Assembly: GCA_016184125.1 (NCBI GenBank)
Contig: JACPDG010000061.1
Span: forward strand, 1-64,000
DNA from: Candidatus Rokuibacteriota bacterium
Lineage (GTDB): Bacteria > Methylomirabilota > Methylomirabilia > Rokubacteriales > CSP1-6
Reading direction: 5' to 3'
DNA length: 64,000 nucleotides
Part shown: positions 42,470 to 52,863 of the stretch, piece after piece
How the letters are laid out: the number at the start of each line of letters is the position of its first letter
How positions within the stretch are numbered: the first letter of the stretch is position 1
Translations under genes and position numbers: made by a program
Notes under the pieces: generated by a model
Database searches by the model: none
What the model saw: the letters and a program-made list of their open reading frames with translations, nothing else
Told to the model about the DNA's origin: nothing

Positions 42470-44551
42470 TCAGTGCTTCTCGGCCTTCTCCTTCTCCGCC
42501 TTCGCCTCCTTGATCACCCTGTCGGCGATGAAGGACGGCACCTCTTCGTAATGCGAGAACTCCATCGAGTACCCGCCGCGCCCGCCGGTCATGGATCGCA
42601 GACTCGGCTCGTACGTCAGCATCTCGGCCATGGGGACGGTCGCGCGCACCACGGCGGTCTCGCCGGCCGGCTCCATGCCCACGATCCGCCCGCGGCGCGA
42701 GTTCAGGTCTCCGATCACGTCGCCGGTCGTCTCCGACGGGCACGTGACCTCGACGTTCATGACGGGCTCGAGCAGGATCGGGTGCGCCTCCATGAAGACC
42801 TTCTGGAAGCCCATCGACGCGGCGATCTGGAACGCCATGTCCGACGAGTCGACGTCGTGATAGGTCCCGTCGTACAGGGTGCACTTGATGTCCACGACGG
42901 GGTAGCCCGCGACGACACCGCGCTTCATCGCGTCGCGCACGCCCTTTTCCACCGACGGGATGTACTGGCGCGGCACGGCGCCGCCGAAGATGTCGTCGAC
43001 GAACTCGAACCCGCCGCCGCGCTGCAGCGGCTCGAGCCTGAGCCACGTGTCGCCGTACTGGCCGCGGCCACCCGTCTGCTTCTTGTACTTGCCCTGCCCT
43101 TCCGCGCGCCCCTTGACCGTCTCCTTGTAGGGGATGCGCGGCGGGAGCAGGCTCACGTCGACGTTGTACTTGCGCTTCATGCGCTCGATGGTCATCTCGA
43201 CGTGAAGGTTCCCGAGCCCGGCGACCAGGAGCTGCTTCGTCTCCGGGTCGAAGTGGTAGTGGATCGTCGGGTCCTCTTCCGCGATGCGCGCGAGCGCGTT
43301 CGAGATCTTGTCCTCGTCGCCACGCGTCTTCGGCTGGATCGCGAACGAGATCGCGGGTTCGGGGAACGTGATGCGCGGCAGCTCGACGGGTTGCGCCTCG
43401 TCGCAGAGCGTGTCGCCCGTGAGCGTCTCCTTGAGCTTCATCGCGACGCCGATCTCGCCGGGCCCGAGCGCGTCGACGCTCTTCTGCGTCTTGCCCATGA
43501 GCCACGCCACGTGGCCCATCCGCTCCTTCGCGCCGCGCGCCGGATTGAGCAGCGTCGTGTCCGACTTGACCGTGCCCGTCGTCACGCGGAAGAGCGTGAG
43601 CTTGCCGATGTGCGGGTCGGTCAGGGTCTTGAACACGAGCGCCGCCGCCGGCGACTTCGCGTCGACCGGCCGCGTGACGGCCGCCTTGGTCTTGGCGTCG
43701 ATGCCGGTCACCTCCCCGCGCTCCGCGGGGGACGGGAACTCGTGGATGATGAGGTCGAGCACGGGGTGGGCGCCGATGTTCTTCGCGGCGCTCGCGCAGA
43801 GCACGGGCACGATCTTGCCCTCGGCGATGCCCCGGCGGAGCGCCGTCCACGTCTCCTCTTCGCCGAGCGCCCCTTCTTCGAGGTACTTGTTGAGTAGCTC
43901 GTCGTCGGTCTCCGCTGCCGCCTCCACGAGCTTCTCGCGGTACTCCTTGGCGCGATCGACCACCTCGGCCGGGATGTCACCGACGACAGGCTTGCCGTCG
44001 TTGGAGAGGACCGCCTTCATGTGCACGAGGTCGACGACACCGCGGAAGGCGGATTCCTCGCCGACGGGGATCTGCAGGGGGACGAGCCGGCCCTTGAGAC
44101 GCCGGTTGAGCGACTCGAGCGTCCGGTCGAAGTCCGCGCGCTCGCGGTCCAGTCGGTTCACGACGACGGCGCGCGCCAGCTCGTACTCGCTGGCGAACTT
44201 CCACACCTTCTCGGTCTGGACCTGCACGCCGGCGACGGCGTCGACGACGACCAGCGCCGCCTCGACGACGCGCAGGCCGGCGCGCGCGTCCGGGATGAAG
44301 TCGCCGTATCCCGGCGTGTCGACGAAGTTGATCCGGTGACCCTTCCAGTCGGCGTAGGCCACCGCCGTGTTGATCGAGATCTGCCGGCGGATCTCGTCCG
44401 GGTCCCAGTCGGTGGTCGTCGTGCCGTCATCGACCTTCCCGAGTCGCGTGAGCGCGCCGGCGACGTAGAGCAAGGCCTCGACCAGGGAGGTCTTGCCGAC
44501 ACCGCCGTGGCCCACGACGCCGACGTTACGGATCTTGTCGATCTCGATCAT
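42470..44551 (-). CDS. fusA: elongation factor G
   Basis: IRNVGVVGHGGVGKTSLVEALLY...INFVDTPGYGDFIPDARAGLRVVEAALVVVDAVAGVQVQTEKVW; 693 aa; non-canonical EF-G paralogue likely. Confidence 0.92.
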   Translation of the reverse strand: MIEIDKIRNVGVVGHGGVGKTSLVEALLYVAGALTRLGKVDDGTTTTDWDPDEIRRQISINTAVAYADWKGHRINFVDTPGYGDFIPDARAGLRVVEAALVVVDAVAGVQVQTEKVWKFASEYELARAVVVNRLDRERADFDRTLESLNRRLKGRLVPLQIPVGEESAFRGVVDLVHMKAVLSNDGKPVVGDIPAEVVDRAKEYREKLVEAAAETDDELLNKYLEEGALGEEETWTALRRGIAEGKIVPVLCASAAKNIGAHPVLDLIIHEFPSPAERGEVTGIDAKTKAAVTRPVDAKSPAAALVFKTLTDPHIGKLTLFRVTTGTVKSDTTLLNPARGAKERMGHVAWLMGKTQKSVDALGPGEIGVAMKLKETLTGDTLCDEAQPVELPRITFPEPAISFAIQPKTRGDEDKISNALARIAEEDPTIHYHFDPETKQLLVAGLGNLHVEMTIERMKRKYNVDVSLLPPRIPYKETVKGRAEGQGKYKKQTGGRGQYGDTWLRLEPLQRGGGFEFVDDIFGGAVPRQYIPSVEKGVRDAMKRGVVAGYPVVDIKCTLYDGTYHDVDSSDMAFQIAASMGFQKVFMEAHPILLEPVMNVEVTCPSETTGDVIGDLNSRRGRIVGMEPAGETAVVRATVPMAEMLTYEPSLRSMTGGRGGYSMEFSHYEEVPSFIADRVIKEAKAEKEKAEKH

Positions 44552-44742
44552 TCACCGGCCTCCTGGATCATCGCAGGGGCGCCTCGACGGTCCCCTCCGA
44601 AACGTTCAGGCCTCAACGGGCGGGGATTCAGCCGGATCGTACCACAGCGCCGCGGCCGAACGTCCCGGCGCGCGGGGGCAGGGCACCGGCTTCCGCACCC
44701 GAGCACCGCCGACGGACGGCGCGACGAGGCCCGGGCCGGGCG

Positions 44743-45987
44743 TCAGCGAGCCGAAGCGGCCAGCACGCGCTGGACGGTGGCGGCCGCCTCGTCCGGCGAG
44801 CCGGTGAGGTCCACCGGCGACGGCAACGGCGGTGGGAGGTACTTGATCCCGGCGCCGGTGAAGACCATCACCACCTCGGTGTCGCGCGTGACCTCGCCGC
44901 GGTCCTTCAAGATCCCGAGCGCGGTGACGAGCGCGGCGGCCTCCGGCATCGCCCAGATGCCCTCCGTGCGCGCGACGAGGTGCTGCGCCTCGACGATCGC
45001 CGGCTCGCTCACCGCGACCGCGCCGCCCTTCGTCTCGCGCAGGATCCTGAGCATCTGGCGTCCGGCAAACGGTGACGGCACCCGCAGCCCCGGGGCGTTG
45101 GTCGCCGGGTTCGGGAACGGCTCGGTGTTCTCCGCCCCGTCGTGGAACGCCTTGACCACGGGCGCGCAGCCCTCGGCCTGGATCGCGTAGATCCTCGGCA
45201 GCGGACCCGAGAGCCAGCCGATCGCCTTCAGCTCCTCGTAGCCCTTCGGGATGCCGACGAGCCCCGTGCCGCCCCCCGTCGGATAGAGCAACACGTCGGG
45301 CATGCGCCAGCCGAGCTGCTCGGCGAGCTCGAGGCCCATCGTCTTCTTGCCCTCGAGCCGGTACGGTTCCTTGAGCGTCGAGAGATCGAACCATCCCACC
45401 GCGCGCGCCGCCTTGGCGACGACCTTGCCGGCGTCCGCGATGCTGCCCTCGACGGTGAAGACGTGCGCGCCCGCGATCTGCGCCTCGGCGATCGCGCCCG
45501 CCGGCGTCGCGCGCGGCACGATGACGGCCACCGGCAGGCCCGAGCGCGCTCCGTAGACGGCCGCCGCGCCTCCGGCATTCCCGGCGGAGGGAATCACGAG
45601 CCCGCGCGCGCCGAGCGTCCGCGCGCGCGTGACCGCCATCCCGAGGCCGCGCGCCTTGAACGAGCCGGTCGGGTTCTGGCCCTCGTCCTTCGCCCACAAC
45701 CGGTCGAGCCCGAAGTGGCGCGCGAGCCGCGGCAGCGCGAGCAACGGCGTCGAGCCCTCGCCCAGCGTGACGGGCTCCTCGAGATCGTCGAGCGGCGTCA
45801 GCTCACGGAAGCGATACATGCCGGGCGGCCGCATCCGGAGCGCCTCCCTGGTGACGCCGGCCCGGACGCGATCGGTGTCGTAGCGGGCCGCGAGCATCTG
45901 CCCGCACTTCTCGCAGACGGTGAGCAGGCGATGGGCATCGTGGTGCTGCCCGCAGACCGTGCACTCGACGTGGCTGACGAAGCTCAT
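44743..45987 (-). CDS. thrC: threonine synthase
   Basis: zinc-ribbon N-terminus CTVCGQHHDAHRLLTVCEKCG; LWAKDEGQNPTGSFKARGLGMAVTRA; PSAGNAGGAAAVYGAR. Confidence 0.93.
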   Translation of the reverse strand: MSFVSHVECTVCGQHHDAHRLLTVCEKCGQMLAARYDTDRVRAGVTREALRMRPPGMYRFRELTPLDDLEEPVTLGEGSTPLLALPRLARHFGLDRLWAKDEGQNPTGSFKARGLGMAVTRARTLGARGLVIPSAGNAGGAAAVYGARSGLPVAVIVPRATPAGAIAEAQIAGAHVFTVEGSIADAGKVVAKAARAVGWFDLSTLKEPYRLEGKKTMGLELAEQLGWRMPDVLLYPTGGGTGLVGIPKGYEELKAIGWLSGPLPRIYAIQAEGCAPVVKAFHDGAENTEPFPNPATNAPGLRVPSPFAGRQMLRILRETKGGAVAVSEPAIVEAQHLVARTEGIWAMPEAAALVTALGILKDRGEVTRDTEVVMVFTGAGIKYLPPPLPSPVDLTGSPDEAAATVQRVLAASAR

Positions 45988-46077
45988 GACGGTCTCCTGG
46001 TTTGCGAGGAACAGCTCGCCGCCGGGCCCGGGCCACGGCTCCACGACCTGGCCCCCACTTCCCTCGGCCGGACCCGC

Positions 46078-47082
46078 TCAGCCGGCTCGGGTCGCGTCCC
46101 GCTCCCGGTCCGGCAGAGCCGCGCCGCGCTCGTGCGCGATGCGTTCGAGCTCCGGCGGAAGCGCGAACCGGACGTCCTCCTCGACCACGTGGACTTCCCG
46201 CACGCGCTGCGCGCCGAGCGCGCGCAGCGCGTCGACCGTCTCCGTGACGAGCACCTCGGGCGTCGAGGCGCCGGCCGTCACGCCGACGCGCGTGCTGCCG
46301 GCCAGCCACTCGGGTCGGACGTCGCGGACGTCGGTAATGAGGTACGCCCGCGTGCCGCGCGAGCGCGCGACCTCCACGAGGCGGTTCGCGTTCGAGCTGT
46401 TCGCGGCGCCGATGACGAGCAGCACGTCGACGTCGGTCGCGACCGTCTTCACCGCCGCCTGGCGGTTCTGCGTGGCGTAGCAGATGTCGTCCCGCGAGGG
46501 TCCGACGATCTTCGGATAGCGCCGCCGGAGCGCGTCGATCACGTCGCGCGTGTCGTCCACGGAGAGCGTCGTCTGCGTGAGGTACGCGATCTTGTCGGGA
46601 TCGGGCACGTCGAGCGTCTCCACGGCCTCCACACCGTCGATCACGATGATCCGGTCGGGCGCCTCGCCGAGCGTGCCGATGACCTCGTCGTGGTCGGCGT
46701 GCCCGATGAGCACGATGCTGTAGCCCTCGCGCGCGTACCGCACGGCCTCGAGGTGCACCTTGGTGACCAGCGGACACGTCGCGTCGATCACCCGGAGCCC
46801 GCGCGCGCGCGCGTCGTCACGCACCGACGGCGCGATGCCGTGGGCGCTGAAGATGACGGTCGCGTCGTCCGGAACCTCGGTCAGCTCCTCGACGAAGACC
46901 GCGCCCTTCTGCCGCAGGCTCTCGACGACGTGCCGGTTGTGCACGATCTCCCGGCGCACGTAGACGGGCGGCCCGCACGCGAGGAGCGCGAGCTCCACGA
47001 TCTCGATGGCTCGCTCGACACCCGCGCAGAAGCCGCGGGGACCGGCGAGGACGATCTCACTGATCGGGATGGTGGTCGCCAT
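46078..47082 (-). CDS. ispH: 4-hydroxy-3-methylbut-2-enyl diphosphate reductase
   Basis: EIVLAGPRGFCAGVERAIEIVELAL...VYVRREIVHNRHVVE...FSAHGIAPSVRDDARARGLRVIDATCPLVTKVH. Confidence 0.95.
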   Translation of the reverse strand: MATTIPISEIVLAGPRGFCAGVERAIEIVELALLACGPPVYVRREIVHNRHVVESLRQKGAVFVEELTEVPDDATVIFSAHGIAPSVRDDARARGLRVIDATCPLVTKVHLEAVRYAREGYSIVLIGHADHDEVIGTLGEAPDRIIVIDGVEAVETLDVPDPDKIAYLTQTTLSVDDTRDVIDALRRRYPKIVGPSRDDICYATQNRQAAVKTVATDVDVLLVIGAANSSNANRLVEVARSRGTRAYLITDVRDVRPEWLAGSTRVGVTAGASTPEVLVTETVDALRALGAQRVREVHVVEEDVRFALPPELERIAHERGAALPDRERDATRAG

Positions 47083-47138
47083 GGAGCTTCCGGCCATCAT
47101 ACCCCGCGGCGTCCCGCGGGCGACGGCTCAGAGCTCGG

Positions 47139-47215
47139 TGGTCGAGACGGGCCCGGGTTCACCCCGGGCCCGGCGAGCGTTGGGGGGTTTGGGGGGCCAT
47201 TTCGGGGCCCCCCAT
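47139..47215 (+). repeat. interspersed palindromic repeat R8 (type A core)
   Basis: GGGCCCGGGTTCACCCCGGGCCCGGCGAGCGTTGGGGGGTTTGGGGGGCCATTTCGGGGCCCCCCAT. Confidence 0.85.
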
Positions 47216-47236
47216 GATCTCGGTTCGCTCGAGCTC

Positions 47237-47839
47237 TCACGGGAAGAACACCGACACGCCGAAGACGCCGCCGTGGGATTCGAAGCCCCGGTTGGGCGAG
47301 TCGACGTTCCCGTTCGACACGTGCTGGAAGCGGTAGCCCGCGTAGAGCGCCGTGCGGTCGGTCGGGAAGACGGAGAAGCCCGCGCCGCCGTGGACCAGGA
47401 ACGTGAACGTCGAGTCGATCTCGCGGACCTCCAGGTCGGTGCCGCCCGCAGCGCCCATCACCTCGATGTACGGCACGACCCGTCCGAACGACAGCAGATG
47501 GTAGCGGGCGACCGCGCCGAGGCCTGCGAAGAACGCGTCGACCGGGTCGACGTACCGCTGGTAGAACGGCTCGAGGCCGACCTCGAGCGATCCCAGGAGC
47601 GGGCCGGGACCGACGGGCTCGAACGGCAGCAGCGACAAGCGTGCCCCCGCGTTCCAGAACTCGAGCCCCGTCTGGAAGCGGTGGCCCTCGATGTTCGCCT
47701 GCTCGTGGTATCCGCCCTCGAGCGAGAGGACGACCGCGCCCTTCCTGAACGTCTGCTCCGCATCGAAGGCGTGGGCCGGCGCCGCGGTGGCGGCGAGGCC
47801 GACGGCGGTGGCGACGGCGACGGCGACGAGCGTTCTCAT
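47237..47839 (-). CDS. acyloxyacyl hydrolase/lipid A 3-O-deacylase (PagL-like)
   Basis: signal peptide; beta-barrel pattern; YAGYRFQHVSNGNVDSPNRGFESHGG PagL-like H-S motif. Confidence 0.82.
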   Translation of the reverse strand: MRTLVAVAVATAVGLAATAAPAHAFDAEQTFRKGAVVLSLEGGYHEQANIEGHRFQTGLEFWNAGARLSLLPFEPVGPGPLLGSLEVGLEPFYQRYVDPVDAFFAGLGAVARYHLLSFGRVVPYIEVMGAAGGTDLEVREIDSTFTFLVHGGAGFSVFPTDRTALYAGYRFQHVSNGNVDSPNRGFESHGGVFGVSVFFP

Positions 47840-48861
47840 GGCGTGATCAGCACCTTCAGGGCCTCCCCCCGGGACATGAGCGCGAGCGCGTCCGGCACCT
47901 GGCCGAGCGCCATCCGGTGGGTGACGATGCCGTCAGGAACGACGGCGCCGCTCTCCATCAGATCGACGGCTTGCCGGATCGTGTCCGGGGTGTGGTGAAA
48001 TGCGCCGAGGAGTGCCAGCTCCTCGTAGTGAAGGCGCCGCGTGTCGACGGTGATCGACGTGCCGGGGGCGCAGCCGCCGAAGAAGACCACCGTGCCTCCG
48101 CGCGCGACGGCGTCCACGGCTTGCTCCCACACCTCCGGGCGGCCCGTCGCGTCGAAGGTCACGTCGCCACCGCGGCCGGCCGTCCGGGCGCGGATCTCGG
48201 CCACGACGTCGGGCGACCCGGCCGCGTCGATGCACTCGCCGATGTCGAGGGCCGCCACGCGGTCGAAGCGCCATCCCGCCTTGCCCACGAGGATGACGCG
48301 TGCCTTCCTCGCGGCGGCCACCATCGCGAGCAGACACCCGAGCGGTCCGTGCCCGAGCACGACGACCGACTGTCCGGCGTCGACGCGGGCGCGCTCGACG
48401 GCGAGCAGCGCGCACGCGAGCGGCTCCGCGAACGCTGCCCGCGAGGCCGGGAGGTCCGGTCCGAGGCGGACGACGTTCCGCGCGACGAGCCGCGCCGGGA
48501 GCGCGATGTACTCGGCATACGCGCCGTTCACGAACAGCAGGTCCTCGCAGAGGTTGGGCCGTCCGGCCACGCACGCGGCGCACTCGCCGCACGGCGCCGA
48601 GTTCGCCGCGACGAGCCGGTCGCCCGCGCGAATGCCGCGCACCCCTCGGCCGAGCGCGGTCACGGTCCCGGCGAGCTCGTGACCGAAGACGGTCGGCACG
48701 CGCGGGATCATGACCGGGTGGCCGCGACGCAGCGTCTTCACGTCGGTGCCGCAGGTCAGTGCCGCGTCGATCCTCAGCACGACCTCGCCGGCACCCGGCG
48801 TCGGCACCGGCAACTCCTCCGCACGGAGGTCACCGGGACCGTGGAACACCATCGCCCTCAT
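47836..48861 (-). CDS. zinc-dependent medium-chain dehydrogenase (alcohol/polyol type)
   Basis: CGTDVKTLRRGHP...FGHELAGTVTALGRGVRGIRAGDRLVAANSAPCGECAACVAGRPNLCED. Confidence 0.9.
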   Translation of the reverse strand: MRAMVFHGPGDLRAEELPVPTPGAGEVVLRIDAALTCGTDVKTLRRGHPVMIPRVPTVFGHELAGTVTALGRGVRGIRAGDRLVAANSAPCGECAACVAGRPNLCEDLLFVNGAYAEYIALPARLVARNVVRLGPDLPASRAAFAEPLACALLAVERARVDAGQSVVVLGHGPLGCLLAMVAAARKARVILVGKAGWRFDRVAALDIGECIDAAGSPDVVAEIRARTAGRGGDVTFDATGRPEVWEQAVDAVARGGTVVFFGGCAPGTSITVDTRRLHYEELALLGAFHHTPDTIRQAVDLMESGAVVPDGIVTHRMALGQVPDALALMSRGEALKVLITP

Positions 48862-49868
48862 GGCGTCACGAAGACCTTGAGGGCCGCACGGCGCCGGGCC
48901 AGAGCGACCGCGTCGGGAAGCGCGTCCAGCGTGACGCGATGACTGATGAGCGCGTCCACGGCGACGTCGCCGGCGGTCACGAGCCGGAACGCCTCGGCCA
49001 GATCGACGGGCGAGGACGAGTACGTCGTCGTGATGGTCAGCTCGCGATGGTAGAGCGTCGCGAGCGCGACGGGCAGGCGGTCACCGCCGCCGCCGGCGAA
49101 GTAGTGGATCGTCCCGCCGTCGCGCACCTGCTCCACCGCCCACGGCAACACGTCCGCGCCGCCGCCGGTGACGATCACCTGGTCGGCGCCGCGCCCGCCG
49201 CTCAGCTCGGCGACCGCCGCGCCCGATCGCTCCATCCCGCCGCTCACGTCGGCGCCGAGACGCTTCGCCAGCGCCGCGCGCTCGGCCAGCGGATCCACGC
49301 CGAGGACCGCGGCCCCCGCGCGGCGGGCAAGCTGCACGAACAGGCAGCCGATCGAGCCGAGACCGATGACGACGACGGTGTCGTGCGCGCCGATGGGCGC
49401 CCGACGCGCGGCGCGCAGGCAGCAGGCGAGCGGCTCGACGAACGACGCCGCCTCGTCGGAGAGGTGCGGCGGAATGCGAAACGTCGCGTGCCGGACGTTG
49501 TCGGCCGGGACGCGGACATACTCGGCGAACCCGCCGGGATCGAGGTTCGACGTCTTGAACGTGCGGCACATCGACTCGCTGCCGCGCCGGCAGTAGTGGC
49601 AGCGGCCGCACGGCACGTGGTGGGCCGCGACGACGCGGTCGCCGGGCGAGAACGCGCCCACGTCGGGACCGATCTCGACGACGTCGCCGACGAGCTCGTG
49701 GCCGAGCACGGCGGGCACCCTCGGCCCGGGTCCCACGATCTTGAGGAGGTCCGAGCCGCAGAGCCCGCAGCCGCGCAGCCGCAGCAGCAGCTCACCGCCA
49801 TCGATCGACGGGCGCGGCCAGTCCTCGACCACGAGGCGCTCGCACCCACGCAGCACCACCGCCTTCAC
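48858..49868 (-). CDS. zinc-dependent medium-chain dehydrogenase (paralogue of preceding)
   Basis: CGLCGSDLLKIVGPGPRVPAVLGHELVGDVVEIG...HHVPCGRCHYCRRGSESMCRTF; overlaps neighbours. Confidence 0.9.
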   Translation of the reverse strand: MKAVVLRGCERLVVEDWPRPSIDGGELLLRLRGCGLCGSDLLKIVGPGPRVPAVLGHELVGDVVEIGPDVGAFSPGDRVVAAHHVPCGRCHYCRRGSESMCRTFKTSNLDPGGFAEYVRVPADNVRHATFRIPPHLSDEAASFVEPLACCLRAARRAPIGAHDTVVVIGLGSIGCLFVQLARRAGAAVLGVDPLAERAALAKRLGADVSGGMERSGAAVAELSGGRGADQVIVTGGGADVLPWAVEQVRDGGTIHYFAGGGGDRLPVALATLYHRELTITTTYSSSPVDLAEAFRLVTAGDVAVDALISHRVTLDALPDAVALARRRAALKVFVTP

Positions 49869-50737
49869 GCGGCCCGCCTTCCCGCGAGCCCGAGTCGGGC
49901 GCGCGCCCAGCAGCCGACCGCGATCGCGATCTTTCGACGCACCGGGAGCCTCACCCGCTCCTCGAACACGCGGAACCTCCGCGCCTCGATCTCCTCGAGC
50001 AGCGCGCGGTAGACCCGTCCCATGATCTCCGCGGCGACGAGCGAGCGCGCGTCGGCGAGGGGAAAGCGCTCCGCCGCGGCGCGGTAGTAGCGGCGCGCAC
50101 GCTCGGCCTCGTGGCTCATGAGGTCCACGAAGCTCGGCGTGTAGCGCGCAGCCCGCAAGTCCTCCACGCGCACGCCGAACTTGCGGAGGTCCTCCTGCGG
50201 GACGTAGACGCGACCGGCACGCGCGTCGGCGCCCACGTCGCGGATGATGTTCGTGAGCTGGAGCGCCTGGCCGAGATTGATCGCGTACTCGCGCGCCGAC
50301 GGCTCAGTGTACCCGAAGATCTCGATGCAGCAGAGGCCCACGGCCGAGGCGACGCGGTCGCAGTAGAGGTAGAGGTCGTCGGCCGTCTCGTACGTGGTGT
50401 GGTCCAGGTCCATCTCGACGCCGTCGACGATGGCGTCGAGGGCCTCGCGCGGGATCGGGTACGCGCGCACCGCGGCGGCCAGGCGCTGCGCGATGGGATG
50501 GCGCGGAGCGCCTCCGAGCTCGAAGCAGCGCGCCACCTCCGCCCGCCACTCCGCGAGCTGCCGCCGCACGGCGTCCCGCCCCTCGCCCGTCGCGGCGTCG
50601 GCGATGTCGTCGACCGTGCGGCAGAACGCGTACACCGCGTAGAGCGCCTCGCGCCGCGGCCGCGGCAGCACCAGGAACGCGTAGTAGAAGTTCGAGCGAC
50701 TGCGCCGCGTCAGCCGGGACGTGATGTCGCCGATCAT
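49865..50737 (-). CDS. hpnD: squalene/phytoene synthase family, presqualene diphosphate synthase HpnD-like
   Basis: SNFYYAFLVLPRPRREALYAVYAFCRTVDDIAD...QLTNIIRDVGADARAGRVYVPQEDL; hopanoid context. Confidence 0.88.
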   Translation of the reverse strand: MIGDITSRLTRRSRSNFYYAFLVLPRPRREALYAVYAFCRTVDDIADAATGEGRDAVRRQLAEWRAEVARCFELGGAPRHPIAQRLAAAVRAYPIPREALDAIVDGVEMDLDHTTYETADDLYLYCDRVASAVGLCCIEIFGYTEPSAREYAINLGQALQLTNIIRDVGADARAGRVYVPQEDLRKFGVRVEDLRAARYTPSFVDLMSHEAERARRYYRAAAERFPLADARSLVAAEIMGRVYRALLEEIEARRFRVFEERVRLPVRRKIAIAVGCWARARLGLAGRRAA

Positions 50738-51747
50738 GCCGGCACCGCCCGCACCTTCGGGAGCCTCACGTAGCCGTGCTCGGCGAACCACAGCGCGGCG
50801 TCGCGGAGCGCCTCGCGCACGTCGGTCTGAGGCAGCCCCAGCTCGCGCACCGCCTTGGCGGGACTGAAGTACATGCGCTTCTTCGCCATGCGGACCGCGG
50901 TGAGCGGCACGCGCGGCGCGGTCCGGGTCAGGCGCGCGACGCTCTCCATGCAGGCCGCGCCCGTCCAGGCGAGCGCGTACGGGACGCAAAAGCGCGGCGG
51001 GCGAATACCGGTGAGCGCGGCGAGGAGCCGGCCGATGTCGGCGAGCGAGAGGTTCTCGTGCCCGAGGATGTACTTGTCGCCGATCCGGCCCTTCTCCGCG
51101 GCGAGCCGATGCCCGACCGCGACGTCGCGCACGTGCACGAGGTTGAGCCCGGTGTCCATCGTCGCGAACATCCGACCGGCGAGGAAGTCCACCAGCATCT
51201 GACCCGTCGGCGTCGGCTTCACGTCCCACGGGCCGACGGGTGCCGACGGGTTCACGATGACGATCGGCAGCCCGCGGCGCGCCAGGCCGATCGCCACCTG
51301 CTCGGCGAGGAACTTCGTCCGCTTGTACGGCCCGACCATGTCCGCGAGCGTGACGGCCGTGTCCTCGGTGCCCGGCGTGCCGTCCTCCGGGATCCCGAGC
51401 GCGCCGACCGTCGACGTGTAGACGATGCGCTTCACGCCCGCCGCGCCGGCCGCTTCCAGGATGGCGCGCGTGCCTTCCACGTTCGCCCGGTAGAGCGCCT
51501 GCGGATCCGGCGCCCAGAGCCGGTAGTCGGCCGCGACGTGAAAGACGAGCTCCGTGCCCTTCACGGCGCGTTCGAGCGACGCACGGTCCGTCAGGTCGCC
51601 CTCGACCAGGTCGACGGGCAAGCCCGCGATGGCGCGGCGGTCGCCGGCGGGTCGGACCAGGACGCGGACGGTCGCACCGGCGCGAAGCAGCTCGCGCACG
51701 ATGTTCGCGCCGACGAACCCGGTGCCGCCGGTGACCAGCGCGGACAC
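50734..51747 (-). CDS. hpnA: hopanoid-associated sugar epimerase
   Basis: VSALVTGGTGFVGANIVRELLRAGATVRVLVRPAGDRRAIAGLPVDLVEGDLTDRASLERAVKGTELVFHVAADYRLWAPDP. Confidence 0.92.
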   Translation of the reverse strand: MSALVTGGTGFVGANIVRELLRAGATVRVLVRPAGDRRAIAGLPVDLVEGDLTDRASLERAVKGTELVFHVAADYRLWAPDPQALYRANVEGTRAILEAAGAAGVKRIVYTSTVGALGIPEDGTPGTEDTAVTLADMVGPYKRTKFLAEQVAIGLARRGLPIVIVNPSAPVGPWDVKPTPTGQMLVDFLAGRMFATMDTGLNLVHVRDVAVGHRLAAEKGRIGDKYILGHENLSLADIGRLLAALTGIRPPRFCVPYALAWTGAACMESVARLTRTAPRVPLTAVRMAKKRMYFSPAKAVRELGLPQTDVREALRDAALWFAEHGYVRLPKVRAVPA

Positions 51748-51754
51748 TATTGTG

Positions 51755-51840
51755 TGGGGGGCCCCGACATGGCCCCCCACGCCCCCCCGTCGCTCGCACA
51801 CGGCCCGGGACACCCGGGCCGCGGCTCGACGTGCCGTTCT
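51755..51840 (-). repeat. interspersed palindromic repeat R9 (type A core)
   Basis: GGGGGGCCCCGACATGGCCCCCCACGCCCCCCCGTCGCTCGCACACGGCCCGGGACACCCGGGCCGCGGCTCGACG. Confidence 0.88.
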
Positions 51841-51853
51841 CCGCCGGCCACGT

Positions 51854-52543
51854 TCAGGCCCCCGCCGCCGTCGCGCGCGCGACGCTGGCCAGCGCGCGCG
51901 CCACGGCCGAGAGCGCCGCCGTCGTGCCGCGACGCAAGCCGAAGGCGCGGCCGAGCACCGCCGGACGCGTGAGCGCCGCGCGGACCGCGCGCGACGGACT
52001 CAGCGTGCCGTCAACGGCGACGGCGGCAGCCAGCTCGGGCGGGACGGACTCGCTCGCGCTGTCCGAGACGGCACGCACGACCGCGGCCGGCACACCGGCC
52101 TCGCGTGCCCACGCGAGGATCGGCCCCGACTCCATGTCGACCGCGAGCGCGCCGGTCTCGATCCACAGGCGAGCCTTCTCCGACGGCGACTCGACGAGCT
52201 CCCGCGCCCACAGCAGTGTTCCGGACGGTACCAGCGGAGCCACGCGGCCGGTGGCGAAGCGCTCACCGCTGGCGCAGACGACGGCTTCGGGAACGACGAG
52301 CATCCCCTCCCGCAGCGCGGGAGACAGGGCGCCGCACACGCCTGCGGAGGCGACGAGCGCCGGCCTGCGGCACGCGGGCGCGCGCGCTGCAAGCGCGCTC
52401 GCCCGGAGCCCGACGCACGCGATCTCGAGCACCCCACCCCGGAAGTGCGGCCAGCCGCTCGACGGGACGGGCTCGAGACCGAGCTCGCGCGCGAGCGTGC
52501 GCGCTTCGAGCTCGAGCGCGGTCAGGACCAGCACGCTCCTCAC
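51854..52543 (-). CDS. hpnG: hopanoid-associated nucleoside phosphorylase (HpnG-like)
   Basis: VLVLTALELEARTLARELG...SAGVCGALSPALREGMLVVPEAV...AVDMESGPILAWAREAGVPAAVVRAVSDSA. Confidence 0.85.
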   Translation of the reverse strand: MRSVLVLTALELEARTLARELGLEPVPSSGWPHFRGGVLEIACVGLRASALAARAPACRRPALVASAGVCGALSPALREGMLVVPEAVVCASGERFATGRVAPLVPSGTLLWARELVESPSEKARLWIETGALAVDMESGPILAWAREAGVPAAVVRAVSDSASESVPPELAAAVAVDGTLSPSRAVRAALTRPAVLGRAFGLRRGTTAALSAVARALASVARATAAGA

Positions 52544-52863
52544 CGCTCGGTCTGCGCCTTGTCCGCCTTCTTGCGCTCGAGCCACGCCGCGTACGACTTC
52601 CCCGACGCCGGGTCCTTGCCGGTGAACCGGATCGTGCGGATGTCGGCGTAGCGCACGGTGACGGGCCCGGCGGCCGCCGGCTCGAGCAGCTGCGCCTGCC
52701 CGCGCTCGCGGCTGCGGTTGAAGAGGTACCCGACACGCTCGGTGCCGTCTCGCAGGACGATGGTCACGTCGCCGCGGTAGTCGAACGCCATGTCGACGAC
52801 GTGCGCGAGCTCGTCGGCGTCTCGCGGCTCCGGCGCCCACCCCTGGAGCGAGTCGTCGCCCAT
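52540..52863 (-). CDS. hypothetical protein in hopanoid cluster
   Basis: 107 aa ORF MGDDSLQGWAPEPRDADELAHVVDMAFDYRGDVTIVLRDGTERVGYLFNRSRERG; overlaps both neighbours by 1-4 nt. Confidence 0.75.
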   Translation of the reverse strand: MGDDSLQGWAPEPRDADELAHVVDMAFDYRGDVTIVLRDGTERVGYLFNRSRERGQAQLLEPAAAGPVTVRYADIRTIRFTGKDPASGKSYAAWLERKKADKAQTER